DNA of 32,476 nucleotides from positions 1 to 32,476 of the forward strand of contig QHXS01000054.1 of NCBI GenBank assembly GCA_003223975.1. The letters run 5' to 3'. The position numbers were made by a program, and so were the translations under genes. Of the stretch, positions 15,870 to 25,011 are shown one piece after another. Origin of the DNA: Acidobacteriota bacterium (lineage in GTDB: Bacteria; Acidobacteriota; Blastocatellia; Pyrinomonadales; Pyrinomonadaceae). Under the pieces are notes generated by a model that worked only from the letters and a program-made list of their open reading frames with translations, had not been told where the DNA came from and ran no database searches. How positions within the stretch are numbered: the first letter of the stretch is position 1; the number at the start of each line of letters is the position of its first letter.

Positions 15870-16744
15870 ATCATCTTCGGAAAAAGGTGAAAGTGGCCGT
15901 CGCGATGCCGGTATTCAACCGCCGTGAAATGACTCTTCAAGGGCTGCGAAGCATGTTTCGCGTCGACCAGGAAGGTATTGATCTTAGGATGTACGTTACA
16001 GATGATGGTTCAGCCGATGGTACAGGGGCGGCGATTCGAGGGGAATTTCCAGAAGTAAAACTGATCAACGGGGATGGCAGCCTTCATTATGCCGGCGGGA
16101 CCAATCGTGCACTCGCGTCTGCATTGAAATGGAATCCTGATTTTATCCTGGTCGCAAACGATGATGCGGTTTTTCACTCGAGATCAATTTCGAACTTGGT
16201 CAAGACGGCGTCTCAAAACCGACGATCTATTGTTGGCGCCCTCCTTTTACTTTGGAATGAGCCGCACCGCGTTTTTCAGGTCGACCCAAAGTGGCAAACA
16301 TCCGAAGGGGGCTGGATATTTCCCGATTACGTTACGCTCGAAAATGTGCATAACGGTCCTTTTGAGGTGGATGCCTTGGTTGGCAACTGCGTGCTGATTC
16401 CCGCGGCGGCGGTCGTGCAATGCGGGTTGATGGATGAACGTCGATTTCCCTTTGGTTGGGGCGATGCGCAATATTTCGAGCGTTTGCGAAAGAGCGGCTG
16501 GAAATTATTGGTCGATCCTGATGCCCTCGTTTGGTGCGAACCGAACACTGACCCGACCCCTTTACATAGAAAGAGAATTTCGTCGATACTGTGGGCGCTT
16601 TTTTTCGATAGACGGCATCCAGTCAATTTACAGCGTCAATTTGTCGCTCGATGGTATTCGGCGCCGTCGAAGCCGCAGGCCGTTACCGCCTTTCTTTTTT
16701 ACCTACTGGTAATGTCCAAACGTGCGATTGAGCATCGATCTTAA
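15866..16744 (+). CDS. GT2-family glycosyltransferase (rhamnosyltransferase-like)
   Basis: About 292 residues of a GT-A fold enzyme acting at the cytoplasmic face. Visible motifs: VAVAMPVFNRR at the first strand, TDDGSADGT for nucleotide binding, VANDDAVF as the DxD-type metal site, and the acceptor region MDERRFPFGWGDAQYFERLRKSG. I place the start at TTG 15866, which overlaps the preceding TGA as TTGA. The open frame extends 18 codons further upstream inside the GME gene, and a GTG a few codons downstream (before KVAVAMPVF) is another option. The donor sugar cannot be read from sequence. Confidence 0.85.
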   Translation: MNHLRKKVKVAVAMPVFNRREMTLQGLRSMFRVDQEGIDLRMYVTDDGSADGTGAAIRGEFPEVKLINGDGSLHYAGGTNRALASALKWNPDFILVANDDAVFHSRSISNLVKTASQNRRSIVGALLLLWNEPHRVFQVDPKWQTSEGGWIFPDYVTLENVHNGPFEVDALVGNCVLIPAAAVVQCGLMDERRFPFGWGDAQYFERLRKSGWKLLVDPDALVWCEPNTDPTPLHRKRISSILWALFFDRRHPVNLQRQFVARWYSAPSKPQAVTAFLFYLLVMSKRAIEHRS

Positions 16745-16788
16745 CAACACTAGAATCAGAACAGTTTAGTCGACCGCAAAACATTACA

Positions 16789-18294
16789 TTGGCAACAACG
16801 AGCGAAAAGAAAAGGCCTTCCCTCGCCGCAAATATCCTTTTCAGCATTTTCAGTTGGGGCGGGCCGCTGATCCTTGCGTTCGTCGCGACGCCGTATCTTA
16901 TTCGCGGGCTGGGAGTCGCAGCTTACGGGTACTATTCCTTGGTGCTCGTTGTGATCGGCTCCGGTTTCACGACAGGTGTGGGAAAGGTAGTGGCAAAGTA
17001 CATTCCTGAGTATCGCGCAAAAGGCGACTCGTCGGAACTCACTCGTGTGCTATCGGCATCTTTGGCTCTGACTTTCGCCGCTGCACTAATACAAACAATA
17101 ATACTCGCAGTCGCGTCTCCGTTCATCGTTGAAAACGTTCTCAATGTCCCTATTTCGGACCAAGCGGAATTGAAGACCGCGATCTACATTGCCTGCCTGA
17201 TCGGGCCGGTAATGATGATGAGCCAGATGTTCCAATCCGCGGCGCAAGGGCTTCACATCTTTAGGCCGGCCGCTCTGATTACGAATTTGTCTGCATTGGT
17301 CTTAAATGCCGGTTCGGTCGTTCTTGCAGTAAACGGCGTTTCGTACGCGAATATCTTTATTTGGAATTTCGCGGTCACTGCTCTTACCATGTTCGTTTTT
17401 TTCTTTTACGTAAAGCCGCGGCTTCCCGAGCTGGTTCTCGTTAGCCGAGCGGATGCTGCGGCGTTTCGAAAAGTTGGACGCTTCACGGTTAGCATATTCA
17501 TTTACCAAACTATAACCAGCATCTTATTTATTTTTGAGCGGGCTTTCATCCTTCGAAATTTTGGGTCTGCGAAGCTTACCTATTATGTCGTGCCGCTTAT
17601 GCTTGGGATCTACCTTCATGCCCTGGTCGTGAGTTTTTCTCAAGCAGTTGTACCCAGGCTGAACGAGACGATTAGCATACCGACCAAGCTGAGCGAATTT
17701 TATGTCGTGTCAACAAAACTAACTTTGGCAGTTACCACGATTGTTGCGGGGGCTTATTTCGTACTGGGAAAGCAGTTCCTGACGCTATGGCTAGGCGCAG
17801 ATTTCAGCTCTCGATCATACTCCCTGCTTGTTGTTCACGGCCTGGCCTTTGCCGTTATCGCCTGTTCGATAAACTGCTGGATACTTGCGGAGGCTGCGCA
17901 CCGCCCGGGCATCAACGCTTTAAGCTCATCGGTTACGAGCATTTTCGGTATCGGAGGTATCATCTTACTCTCCGCATCGTTCGGGCTTGAAGGAATAGCG
18001 AGCGGGCGATTGATCGGAGCTTTTGCAGTTCTACTCTTGATCCCATATCTCGAGAAGAAAGTTTTCGGTGCTCCAATGTTATCCCTTTGGGCAGGAGCAG
18101 TCTCTAGGCTTGTATTGGCAACAATCGTTTCGATCATGGCAACAACTTTGGTCTCTGCTTACTTCCCAGTGAATTGGTTGTTTCTTGTGATATTAGGTGT
18201 TGTGTACATTCTTTCGTTTGCGGCAGTGCTTATGACCCTACGATTTATAGGATGGCGCGAATATCGCGAACTCGAACCGGGAGTCGCGAGCTAG
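16789..18294 (+). CDS. wzx: Polysaccharide flippase (Wzx-like, MOP superfamily)
   Basis: A 501-residue membrane protein with about 12-14 hydrophobic segments. The N-terminus (FSIFSWGGPLILAFVATPYL, then GVAAYGYYSL) is typical of oligosaccharide flippases. It would move lipid-linked repeat units across the inner membrane for polymerisation by the next gene. The likely start is TTG at 16789, since no ATG gives the complete first helix. It follows the GT2 gene by 44 bases with no terminator visible. Confidence 0.88.
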   Translation: MATTSEKKRPSLAANILFSIFSWGGPLILAFVATPYLIRGLGVAAYGYYSLVLVVIGSGFTTGVGKVVAKYIPEYRAKGDSSELTRVLSASLALTFAAALIQTIILAVASPFIVENVLNVPISDQAELKTAIYIACLIGPVMMMSQMFQSAAQGLHIFRPAALITNLSALVLNAGSVVLAVNGVSYANIFIWNFAVTALTMFVFFFYVKPRLPELVLVSRADAAAFRKVGRFTVSIFIYQTITSILFIFERAFILRNFGSAKLTYYVVPLMLGIYLHALVVSFSQAVVPRLNETISIPTKLSEFYVVSTKLTLAVTTIVAGAYFVLGKQFLTLWLGADFSSRSYSLLVVHGLAFAVIACSINCWILAEAAHRPGINALSSSVTSIFGIGGIILLSASFGLEGIASGRLIGAFAVLLLIPYLEKKVFGAPMLSLWAGAVSRLVLATIVSIMATTLVSAYFPVNWLFLVILGVVYILSFAAVLMTLRFIGWREYRELEPGVAS

Positions 18295-18330
18295 GAGCGA
18301 TACATGATCGGGCAGAAAACCTATTGGTTG

Positions 18331-18339
18331 TGAGATAAT
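18331..18339 (+). promoter_or_regulatory. Possible extended -10 element before the polymerase gene
   Basis: TGAGATAAT matches the extended -10 form TGnTATAAT with one mismatch and lies 20 bases before the GTG start at 18359, in a 64-base gap. No good -35 is present. Confidence 0.25.
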
Positions 18340-18358
18340 CTGGTGTTTTAGATCAAAA

Positions 18359-19897
18359 GTGAGAGCATTCGCACAAACGGAAAACTTCGGTCGCCTTCCT
18401 GAACGTTCACCAATTCCTGGCGTCGCGTTGATGGGAAGCGTGGTCCTCATTGCTCTAGTACTCGTGGCTTTGAATAGCGGGCTCACCGAAACGTTCCCGT
18501 ATTTGTATATTTTGCCTTGGCTGCTCGCGCTATCTGCAGTCTTTGCTGCTCCGATCGTTTTTCTTTTTTATCGGGGACGCCTCGTCATCTATGACCCGAT
18601 CGTGTTCGCCGTCGGTTCATACCTTTTCCCGGCTTTTGTTATAGGGGGCGTCATGCTTTTGACCGGATCATCCCAACCCGGAATTCTCGATCTGATCCAG
18701 GAACCAACGTTCAATTTGCCTTACACGATAGTACTTATAATGCTAGGTTTTGCGGGCCTTGCGCTTGGTTACTTGATGCCGTTCGGAGCAGTTATCGGCC
18801 GAACAGTTGAGAAGTTTTTGCCTCGGTCGGACTTTGTCCCAGAACATTTTATAGTGCCGGGTCTCGTGCTTCTGCTGCTCGGAGTGGCGAGTATCATTCT
18901 TGCACTTGTTATGGGGGTAATCGGATATCAATTGCCCGAACAGATCACCGCATTCGATGGACTGGTTTTTATGACCACGTCTTTTTGGACGCAAGCTTTT
19001 TTTCTATTGATGTATTCGCTTTTTCGACGCAAGAAATATGACTTTCTATTCGTTTTGATAACGATGCCGCTCGTGGCTATTGCTCTCGCAAAAGCGCTCT
19101 TTTCCGGCAATCGTGGGTCCCTGATCCAAATCGTTGTCGTCTTTGGCTTGTCTTATTTGTTTGCTGGGACAAAATTAAGTTTTCGCCGCATGGTCTTAGG
19201 TGTTGTGGTCCTTTGTTTTGCTCTCGTGCTCGGAATGATATATGGAACTACGTTTCGAAATGTAAAGGGCAACGAATCGCAGATGTCGATGGACCGTTAT
19301 GCAGAGAATATTTCATCAACTTTCCAAAATGTGCACGGTTCCGATATCTCTAGTACGATGTCGTTCGCGTTTTCGAGCATTGCAGTTCGCCTTGACGCAT
19401 TGAGCACCTTGGCTGTTGTAGTTTCCAATTACGAGCAGCTAGCACCTTATGAAGAAAGTTACAGCCTAGATAACAATATATGGCGCGATCTTTCAACGTT
19501 CTTGATCCCGCGCTTCCTATGGAAGGACAAGCCTTCTGAGTCGGATCCGCGCCGATATAGCGACCTTTATTTCAATAACTCAGAGAGTTCGTTCGTGATC
19601 ACCCCCTTCGGCGATCTATTACGAAATTTCGGTCCCATTGGCGTTCCCATCGGTATGTTTTTCTTCGGCATTGTACTGCGGTCGGTTTACCGCGCGCTCG
19701 TTGAAGATCAAAAGCTTATTACTTGGCGCGTCGTGCTTTATTTTATTATTCTAACGGCGGTCTCGTATGAGGCATTCTATTCGACACTGATTCCAAACAT
19801 GACGAAATTTGGATTCACTGCTGTAGTCGGAATGGTAATCGTGCATTTTACTGCTCGTTTTCTTGGGTATTCGCAAGTGGAAACCTTCCGCGCATGA
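18359..19897 (+). CDS. O-antigen/repeat-unit polymerase-like membrane protein (Wzy-like)
   Basis: A 512-residue protein with about 12 hydrophobic segments and a large loop in the C-terminal half (about residues 300-410). The loop contains SYSLDNNIWRDLSTFLIPRFLWKDKP, resembling the IPR-W-KP pattern of oligosaccharide repeat-unit polymerases. Its position directly after wzx and its topology support a Wzy role, joining repeat units in the periplasm. The start is GTG at 18359 with no clear ribosome site. Wzy proteins have low sequence similarity, so the call depends on context. Confidence 0.75.
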   Translation: MRAFAQTENFGRLPERSPIPGVALMGSVVLIALVLVALNSGLTETFPYLYILPWLLALSAVFAAPIVFLFYRGRLVIYDPIVFAVGSYLFPAFVIGGVMLLTGSSQPGILDLIQEPTFNLPYTIVLIMLGFAGLALGYLMPFGAVIGRTVEKFLPRSDFVPEHFIVPGLVLLLLGVASIILALVMGVIGYQLPEQITAFDGLVFMTTSFWTQAFFLLMYSLFRRKKYDFLFVLITMPLVAIALAKALFSGNRGSLIQIVVVFGLSYLFAGTKLSFRRMVLGVVVLCFALVLGMIYGTTFRNVKGNESQMSMDRYAENISSTFQNVHGSDISSTMSFAFSSIAVRLDALSTLAVVVSNYEQLAPYEESYSLDNNIWRDLSTFLIPRFLWKDKPSESDPRRYSDLYFNNSESSFVITPFGDLLRNFGPIGVPIGMFFFGIVLRSVYRALVEDQKLITWRVVLYFIILTAVSYEAFYSTLIPNMTKFGFTAVVGMVIVHFTARFLGYSQVETFRA

Positions 19898-19910
19898 CAC
19901 AAATCTTTGA

Positions 19911-20918
19911 ATGATCGTTTTTACCAACGGATGCTTCGACATCCTCCATCCAGGCCATATCGAACTACTGCAAAAGGCCCGAGCTTTGGGCAGCAAGTTG
20001 GTTGTCGGTATTAACAGCGACGAGTCGGTCCGACGGATCAAAGGACCGGATCGTCCTTTGTTCACCGCTTCGGAGAGAAGTGCAGTTTTGCTTGCTCTTG
20101 AATGTGTTGACGAAGTGCGGGTTTTCGACGAATCGACGCCCGAGCGACTTATAAAAGAAATCGAACCCGATGTACTAGTTAAGGGCGGCGACTGGAAAGA
20201 AGTCGAGATCATTGGCGCCGATCTCGTGAAAGCGAACGGCGGCAAGGTTGTAACAATTCCATTGGTTGAAGGATATTCGACTTCGTCGATCCTGAAGAGG
20301 CTGAACCGGGATCGTTCAGATCAAATCAGTAGTAATGGCAGCACGCTCGAGCGGTCGCTCAGCGAGCATTTGGCAGTTCTGTCCGGCGTTTCTAAGTTTT
20401 CCACACCGAGCATTGTTGCCTGCGCGGAAATCCTCACAAAGACGCTAAAGAATGGCGGCAAAATTCTAGTCTGCGGGAACGGCGGGAGCGCAGCCGATTC
20501 ACAACACATCGCTGCTGAATTCGTCGGGCGGTTCGAGAGCGAACGGCAAGCCCTGCCGGCCATAGCCTTGACTACCGATACATCCGCTCTCACGGCAGTC
20601 GCAAACGATTACGGCTTCAGCAGAATATTTGCTCGCCAGATCGAAGCATTGGCCCGCGAAGGAGACTGCCTGATCGCGATCAGTACGAGCGGCGAGTCGG
20701 AAAATGTGATCAATGCGGTCATGGCCGCTCGGCGCCAAGGGTGCGTCGTTATCGGGATGACAGGATCGAAAGGGAAAAAACTTGCTTCGCTTTGCGATTC
20801 GTCCCTTATCGTTCCGTCCGACCGAACCGCACGGATTCAGGAGGCTCATATCACGGTCGCGCATATCTGGTGCGAAATGTTAGACGAAGAATGGGGAGCA
20901 GGTTTGAAGCCTGAATGA
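19911..20918 (+). CDS. Fusion of heptose-1-phosphate adenylyltransferase (HldE2) and sedoheptulose-7-phosphate isomerase (GmhA)
   Basis: A 335-residue two-domain enzyme. Residues 1-130 are a cytidylyltransferase-like domain with the HPGH motif (13-16), [12 protein letters not shown] and GYSTSS (121-126), as in the C-terminal half of E. coli HldE. Residues 145-328 are a SIS-fold GmhA domain with [11 protein letters not shown] (189-199), STSG (258-261) and EAHITVAH (311-318). GmhA makes D-glycero-D-manno-heptose-7-phosphate; the HldE2 domain makes ADP-heptose from heptose-1-phosphate. The usual partner of HldE2 is the kinase HldE1, which here is the next gene and overlaps by 4 bases (ATGA). The fusion therefore joins the first and a late step of the pathway. 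Confidence 0.93.
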   Translation: MIVFTNGCFDILHPGHIELLQKARALGSKLVVGINSDESVRRIKGPDRPLFTASERSAVLLALECVDEVRVFDESTPERLIKEIEPDVLVKGGDWKEVEIIGADLVKANGGKVVTIPLVEGYSTSSILKRLNRDRSDQISSNGSTLERSLSEHLAVLSGVSKFSTPSIVACAEILTKTLKNGGKILVCGNGGSAADSQHIAAEFVGRFESERQALPAIALTTDTSALTAVANDYGFSRIFARQIEALAREGDCLIAISTSGESENVINAVMAARRQGCVVIGMTGSKGKKLASLCDSSLIVPSDRTARIQEAHITVAHIWCEMLDEEWGAGLKPE

Positions 20919-21877
20919 TGATTCCTGATTCGTTTGCAAATATAAAGATCCTCATTGTAGGAGACGTCATGCTCGATCGCTACCTTTGGGGTGACGTGTC
21001 TCGTATCTCCCCGGAGGCTCCGGTTCCGATAGTACGACTTCGGTCAGAGACCCGAGCGCCCGGGGGCGCCGCGAATGTCGCGGCTAATGTCGAAGGACTT
21101 GGAGCAACTGCGTTCCTGATCGGCTGCGTCGGAAATGATCATGACGCCAACGCTGTCGACACGATATTAGCAGAAGCAGGAGTAAATTCGGCCAAGCTTG
21201 TTCGGTGCGGGAGCCGACAAACAACCGTGAAGACGCGCATCATTGCGCATCATCAGCAAATTACCCGAGTCGATCAAGAAACCGTCGAACCATTGGCCCA
21301 ATCGGAGAAAGCCGAGTTGCTTCTTGCTGTCAAGGAACTTGCGCCGCAGGTCACTGCGATCGTTTTATCCGATTATGCGAAAGGTGTGCTTGATGAAGAG
21401 GTTGTTCAGGCGACGATCGCAATTGCGAAAACCGCCGACATTCCCGTGATAGTGGATCCGAAGGGTCGTGACTACCTCAAATACCGCGGCGCGACGCTTT
21501 TAACCCCTAATCGGAAAGAAGCGATCGAGGCTTGCCGTATGGATTACGAAATGACGGATGCTGTCGATGACGCAGGCGCTCAGTTATTAGCTGAAAATGA
21601 TGTCACAGCGATTCTGATCACGCAGGGCGAGCAAGGAATGTCGCTATTTACGCGCAGCGGTGAGAATCTCAGATTGCCCGCATCTGCGAGAGATGTTTAC
21701 GATGTTACGGGTGCGGGGGACACGGTGATCGCAACCCTTGCCGTCTCGCTCGCTGCGGAACTCGATATCAAGACTGCGGCCCGGCTGGCTAATACTGCCG
21801 CGGGAATAGTTGTTGAACAGGTAGGAACAACTCCGATCAAATTTGAATCCCTTCGCAAGGCTGTTCTCGAATCTTGA
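20915..21877 (+). CDS. D-glycero-beta-D-manno-heptose-7-phosphate kinase (HldE1/RfaE1 domain)
   Basis: A 320-residue PfkB-family sugar kinase equal to the N-terminal half of HldE. Motifs: [11 protein letters not shown] (16-26), PGGAANVA (49-56) and GAGD with catalytic Asp269 (266-269). It phosphorylates heptose-7-phosphate at C1. The ATG at 20915 overlaps the upstream stop (ATGA), and a second ATG follows directly. A standalone kinase domain plus the HldE2-GmhA fusion covers three of the five classical steps. The phosphatase GmhB and epimerase HldD are not in the window. Without HldD, the D-glycero form could be used, but they may be elsewhere. Confidence 0.93.
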   Translation: MMIPDSFANIKILIVGDVMLDRYLWGDVSRISPEAPVPIVRLRSETRAPGGAANVAANVEGLGATAFLIGCVGNDHDANAVDTILAEAGVNSAKLVRCGSRQTTVKTRIIAHHQQITRVDQETVEPLAQSEKAELLLAVKELAPQVTAIVLSDYAKGVLDEEVVQATIAIAKTADIPVIVDPKGRDYLKYRGATLLTPNRKEAIEACRMDYEMTDAVDDAGAQLLAENDVTAILITQGEQGMSLFTRSGENLRLPASARDVYDVTGAGDTVIATLAVSLAAELDIKTAARLANTAAGIVVEQVGTTPIKFESLRKAVLES

Positions 21878-22974
21878 ATAATTCGGAGATCAAAAACGTT
21901 CTCGTATTCCGGCCCGGAAGTCTTGGCGACACGATTGTCGCGTTGCCCGCACTGTGGAGTCTTCGAGGGCAACTTCGTTCTGCCAAAATCACTCATCTCT
22001 ACAATATCGATCGTCGAAATCAACATTACATAACACCTCGCGATGTGCTCGACGGTTCGGGATTAGTCGACGAATGGCTTGAATATCCTTTTTTTGACGG
22101 CCAAAGCCGAGCTTCTCGAGCGATTAGCCAAATCCGACTTTTTTTGAATTTGCGTAGGTCACGATTTGATGCTCTCGTTTACTTAATGCCGCGCGAGCGG
22201 AAGCAAAAACAGATTGATCGAGATATCTTTTTTTTTAAGGCAACAGGAATCAGAAAGTTTTTTGGCGTCGACTATTTGCGAAAAAACCGATTTGAACTTT
22301 TCGATCGGCCCGCGGCGATGAGGGTGGATAACGAGAGCACATTTCTAATGCATTGTCTCGAAAGCGACGGCTTTGCACCGGTCTCGCCAGAGGATTTCGA
22401 CTGGCTTAAGATTTCCGAAGGCGAGAGATCAACGGTGAACGCACTTCGAGCAAATCAATTTACACACTATACCGATCGAACGCTTCTCGCGGTCTCGCCG
22501 GGGAGCAAGCGTCCGTCGAGGATCTGGAACGAAGATCATTTTCTCAACGTGATAAAACGATTAGTCGCGGAGAAAAATGTTTTCCCGATCTTTTTCGGAA
22601 GTACGGCCGAGTTCGAGCTTTGCGAAAGAATGAAGCAAACCGTCGGTACCGGGTTCAACGCTGCCGGAAAACTTTGTGTGCGCAAGTCGGCTGCGCTTTT
22701 GAGGATTTGCCGGCTCTACTTAGGCAACGACACGGGAACTATGCACCTGGCTGCCGCAGTTGGGACTCGGTGTGTCGCAATTTTTTCCGCCGCCGACCGC
22801 GACGGGCAATGGGAGCCTTTCGGTAAAGGACATAAATTCTTTCGTCAAAATGTGGAATGTGCAGGCTGTCGAATCGATGTCTGCCCGCGAGCAAATCTTT
22901 GTTTGGAATTGATCGCTCCCGATGACGTTTTCAGCTCATGCACGGAAACTTTGGAATGCGAAGCGAATTCTTAG
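21874..22974 (+). CDS. GT9-family (heptosyltransferase-like) glycosyltransferase
   Basis: A 366-residue GT-B enzyme of the ADP-heptose:LPS heptosyltransferase family. The N-terminal motif FRPGSLGDTIVALPAL (about 12-27) is the family signature. SPGSKRPSRIWNEDHF and GNDTGTMHLAAA (about 284-295) form the donor site. Four clustered cysteines near the end (CAGC, then CPRANLC) recall the cysteine cluster common in GT9 proteins. The start is TTG at 21874, overlapping the kinase stop as TTGA. Linkage to the heptose genes suggests ADP-heptose as donor, either to LPS core or to the polysaccharide. Confidence 0.87.
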   Translation: MNNSEIKNVLVFRPGSLGDTIVALPALWSLRGQLRSAKITHLYNIDRRNQHYITPRDVLDGSGLVDEWLEYPFFDGQSRASRAISQIRLFLNLRRSRFDALVYLMPRERKQKQIDRDIFFFKATGIRKFFGVDYLRKNRFELFDRPAAMRVDNESTFLMHCLESDGFAPVSPEDFDWLKISEGERSTVNALRANQFTHYTDRTLLAVSPGSKRPSRIWNEDHFLNVIKRLVAEKNVFPIFFGSTAEFELCERMKQTVGTGFNAAGKLCVRKSAALLRICRLYLGNDTGTMHLAAAVGTRCVAIFSAADRDGQWEPFGKGHKFFRQNVECAGCRIDVCPRANLCLELIAPDDVFSSCTETLECEANS

Positions 22975-23011
22975 GCGAGCGTTTCCAATGCAAAAGGTTT
23001 GGTTTGAGTAC

Positions 23012-23053
23012 TATAATCACGGCGGAAATACTCGATTCCTCCGCTATTTTTAT
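23012..23053 (+). promoter_or_regulatory. Internal -10 box and hairpin before the deoxy-amino-sugar genes
   Basis: A perfect TATAAT lies at 23012-23017, without a good -35. Just after it, GGCGGA (23021-23026) can pair with TCCGCT (23040-23045), followed by a T-rich run to 23053. The 90-base gap may hold a weak terminator and a restart promoter. The next ATG is at 23065. Confidence 0.35.
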
Positions 23054-23064
23054 GCTCACTTAGT

Positions 23065-23952
23065 ATGAAGGTTCTGATCTTAGGCGGAAGTGGCATGTTA
23101 GGCCACAAACTGGTTCAAGTCCTCGATAGGCGATTCGAGATCTGGTCAACCATTCGCAGTACCTACAATTCCGTGGCCGCTTTTGGTATCTTCGACCGCG
23201 ATCGAACAATCGAAGGCATCGATGCGATGAAATTTGAAACCGTCGTGAGAGCGATCGAAATATCGAAGCCGGACGTAGTGATCAATGCGGTCGGAATCGT
23301 GAAGCAAAAAGAAATGTCGAAAAATGTCGTCACGGCGCTGTCAGTCAATTCGATATTTCCGCAACTGCTTATTGAAATACGTAAAAGTTTTGGATTTCGA
23401 TTTATAACAATCAGCACTGACTGCGTGTTCTCAGGATCGAAAGGGTATTATTGCGAGACCGACGCGGTAGACGCCATCGACCTTTATGGTCAGAGCAAAC
23501 ACTGGGGTGAAGTCGAAGATGAGAATTGTTTGACGATTCGAACGTCAATTATCGGTCGCGAACTTGGAATCGGACATGGGTTGCTTGAATGGTTCATTGT
23601 GCATCGCAACCGACAGGTCCCCGGATATGCGAATGCCGTCTTTTCTGGCTTTCCAACGGCAATATTAGCCGATATAATTGGTGAAATCTCGGAGAGCTAC
23701 CCGGGACTGTCGGGCATTTTTCATATTTCTAGTGATCCGATCAGTAAATTCGAACTTTTAAGCAAGATCAACACAAGGTTTGGGCTCGGTGTTACTGTCG
23801 AAAAATTCGACGATTTGGAAATAGACCGTAGTCTCGACAGCTCGAAATTTAGAAGGGCGACAGGATTTCAACCGCTATCATGGGACGAAATGATCGATGC
23901 AATGGCAGCGGACCTAACGCCGTACAATAAATGGAACAATCAAAGCAGCTAG
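23065..23952 (+). CDS. RmlD-like nucleotide-sugar 4-ketoreductase (SDR)
   Basis: A 295-residue extended SDR of the dTDP-4-dehydrorhamnose reductase type. Motifs: GGSGMLG (7-13), STDCVFSG (117-124) and YGQSK (Y141, K145). Unlike CapF/FnlB reductases it has no C-terminal cupin domain, which fits WbvR-like RmlD homologues of the UDP-L-QuiNAc pathway. With its two downstream neighbours it would reduce UDP-2-acetamido-2,6-dideoxy-4-keto-L-hexose to UDP-L-RhaNAc (or UDP-L-PneNAc, depending on stereochemistry). No rmlA, rmlB or rmlC is nearby, so dTDP-rhamnose synthesis is less likely. The dehydratase gene starts inside its last 22 bases. Confidence 0.82.
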   Translation: MKVLILGGSGMLGHKLVQVLDRRFEIWSTIRSTYNSVAAFGIFDRDRTIEGIDAMKFETVVRAIEISKPDVVINAVGIVKQKEMSKNVVTALSVNSIFPQLLIEIRKSFGFRFITISTDCVFSGSKGYYCETDAVDAIDLYGQSKHWGEVEDENCLTIRTSIIGRELGIGHGLLEWFIVHRNRQVPGYANAVFSGFPTAILADIIGEISESYPGLSGIFHISSDPISKFELLSKINTRFGLGVTVEKFDDLEIDRSLDSSKFRRATGFQPLSWDEMIDAMAADLTPYNKWNNQSS

Positions 23953-24992
23953 ACGGAAAGCGAGTCCTCGTAACAGGCGGTACAGGGTCGCTGGGCAAAA
24001 CGCTTGTAAAGCGTCTATCGACGGGCGAAATGGGAATGCCGGCGTCGATCACGGTGTTCTCGCGCGATGAGGCGAAGCAGCATTATATGCGGCTAGACCA
24101 TATGCGCCGCGATGTGGCCACTGATGACGTGATCTACGAAAACTCTCACGATATTCTTCGATTTCGAATTGGAGACGTGCGCGACTATTCGGCTGTGTGC
24201 GCCGCTCTCCGAGATACCGATGTGGTCTTTCATGCTGCAGCATTGAAGCAGGTTCCCTCGTGTGAGTATTTTCCGTTTGAGGCCGTGCTAACTAACGTGA
24301 TCGGTGCAGAGAACATCGTGCGGGGAATTCGAGAAAACGGCTTAAATATTGAGACCGTTGTCGGTATTTCGACTGACAAAGCGTGTAAGCCTATAAATGT
24401 CATGGGCATGACAAAAGCGCTGCAAGAGCGGATCTTTATCGAAGCGAACCGGTCATGCGCCGGAACCAAATTCGTTTGTGTTCGTTACGGCAACGTGGTG
24501 GCTTCTCGTGGCTCGATCGTGCCCTTATTTCTTGAACAGATCGAGCAGGGTCACACGGTAACAGTTACGCTACCCGAAATGACAAGATTCCTCCTTACGC
24601 TTGATCGAGCGGTGGACACGGTTTTTGGAGCTATCGTCACTGGTAACCGCGGAGACACATACGTACCGAAAGTTAAGGCGGCGAGGATCTCCGATGTCGC
24701 GAAGGCGCTTATGGGAGATAAAGATGTCCCGATCACATATACAGGCATCCGGCCTGGCGAAAAAGTCCATGAGATCATGGTTTCGGAGGAAGAATGTTTT
24801 CGAACCATCGAGAGGAACGGTTTCTACGTAATACTGCCGGTTTTGCCCGAACTGCGAGAAAATTTCGATTTTCAGCCGGCTCTCACATCCGAATACTCGT
24901 CTCAAGACAACAATATCTCGATCGACGAACTTCGTGAGCTTTTGAAAACTGCCAATCCGGATATCGAGCGATTTATGGCTGCAAGCGTTTAG
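23931..24992 (+). CDS. UDP-GlcNAc 4,6-dehydratase (5-inverting; CapE/WbjB/FnlA family)
   Basis: A 353-residue extended SDR without membrane segments. Motifs: TGGTGSLG (15-22), STDKAC (147-152) and MGMTK (158-162). The usual catalytic Tyr of YxxxK is replaced by Met, exactly as in soluble inverting dehydratases (CapE, PseB, FlaA1 group), where Asp149-Lys150 act in catalysis. It converts UDP-GlcNAc to the 4-keto-6-deoxy-L-arabino or L-lyxo intermediate used by its neighbours. Typical C-terminal segments are present: GIRPGEKVHEIMVSEEE and ISIDELRELL. The gene overlaps the reductase by 22 bases and is followed after 19 bases by the 2-epimerase. Confidence 0.92.
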   Translation: MEQSKQLDGKRVLVTGGTGSLGKTLVKRLSTGEMGMPASITVFSRDEAKQHYMRLDHMRRDVATDDVIYENSHDILRFRIGDVRDYSAVCAALRDTDVVFHAAALKQVPSCEYFPFEAVLTNVIGAENIVRGIRENGLNIETVVGISTDKACKPINVMGMTKALQERIFIEANRSCAGTKFVCVRYGNVVASRGSIVPLFLEQIEQGHTVTVTLPEMTRFLLTLDRAVDTVFGAIVTGNRGDTYVPKVKAARISDVAKALMGDKDVPITYTGIRPGEKVHEIMVSEEECFRTIERNGFYVILPVLPELRENFDFQPALTSEYSSQDNNISIDELRELLKTANPDIERFMAASV

Positions 24993-25011
24993 GAGAATCA
25001 TCGGCAGAAGT

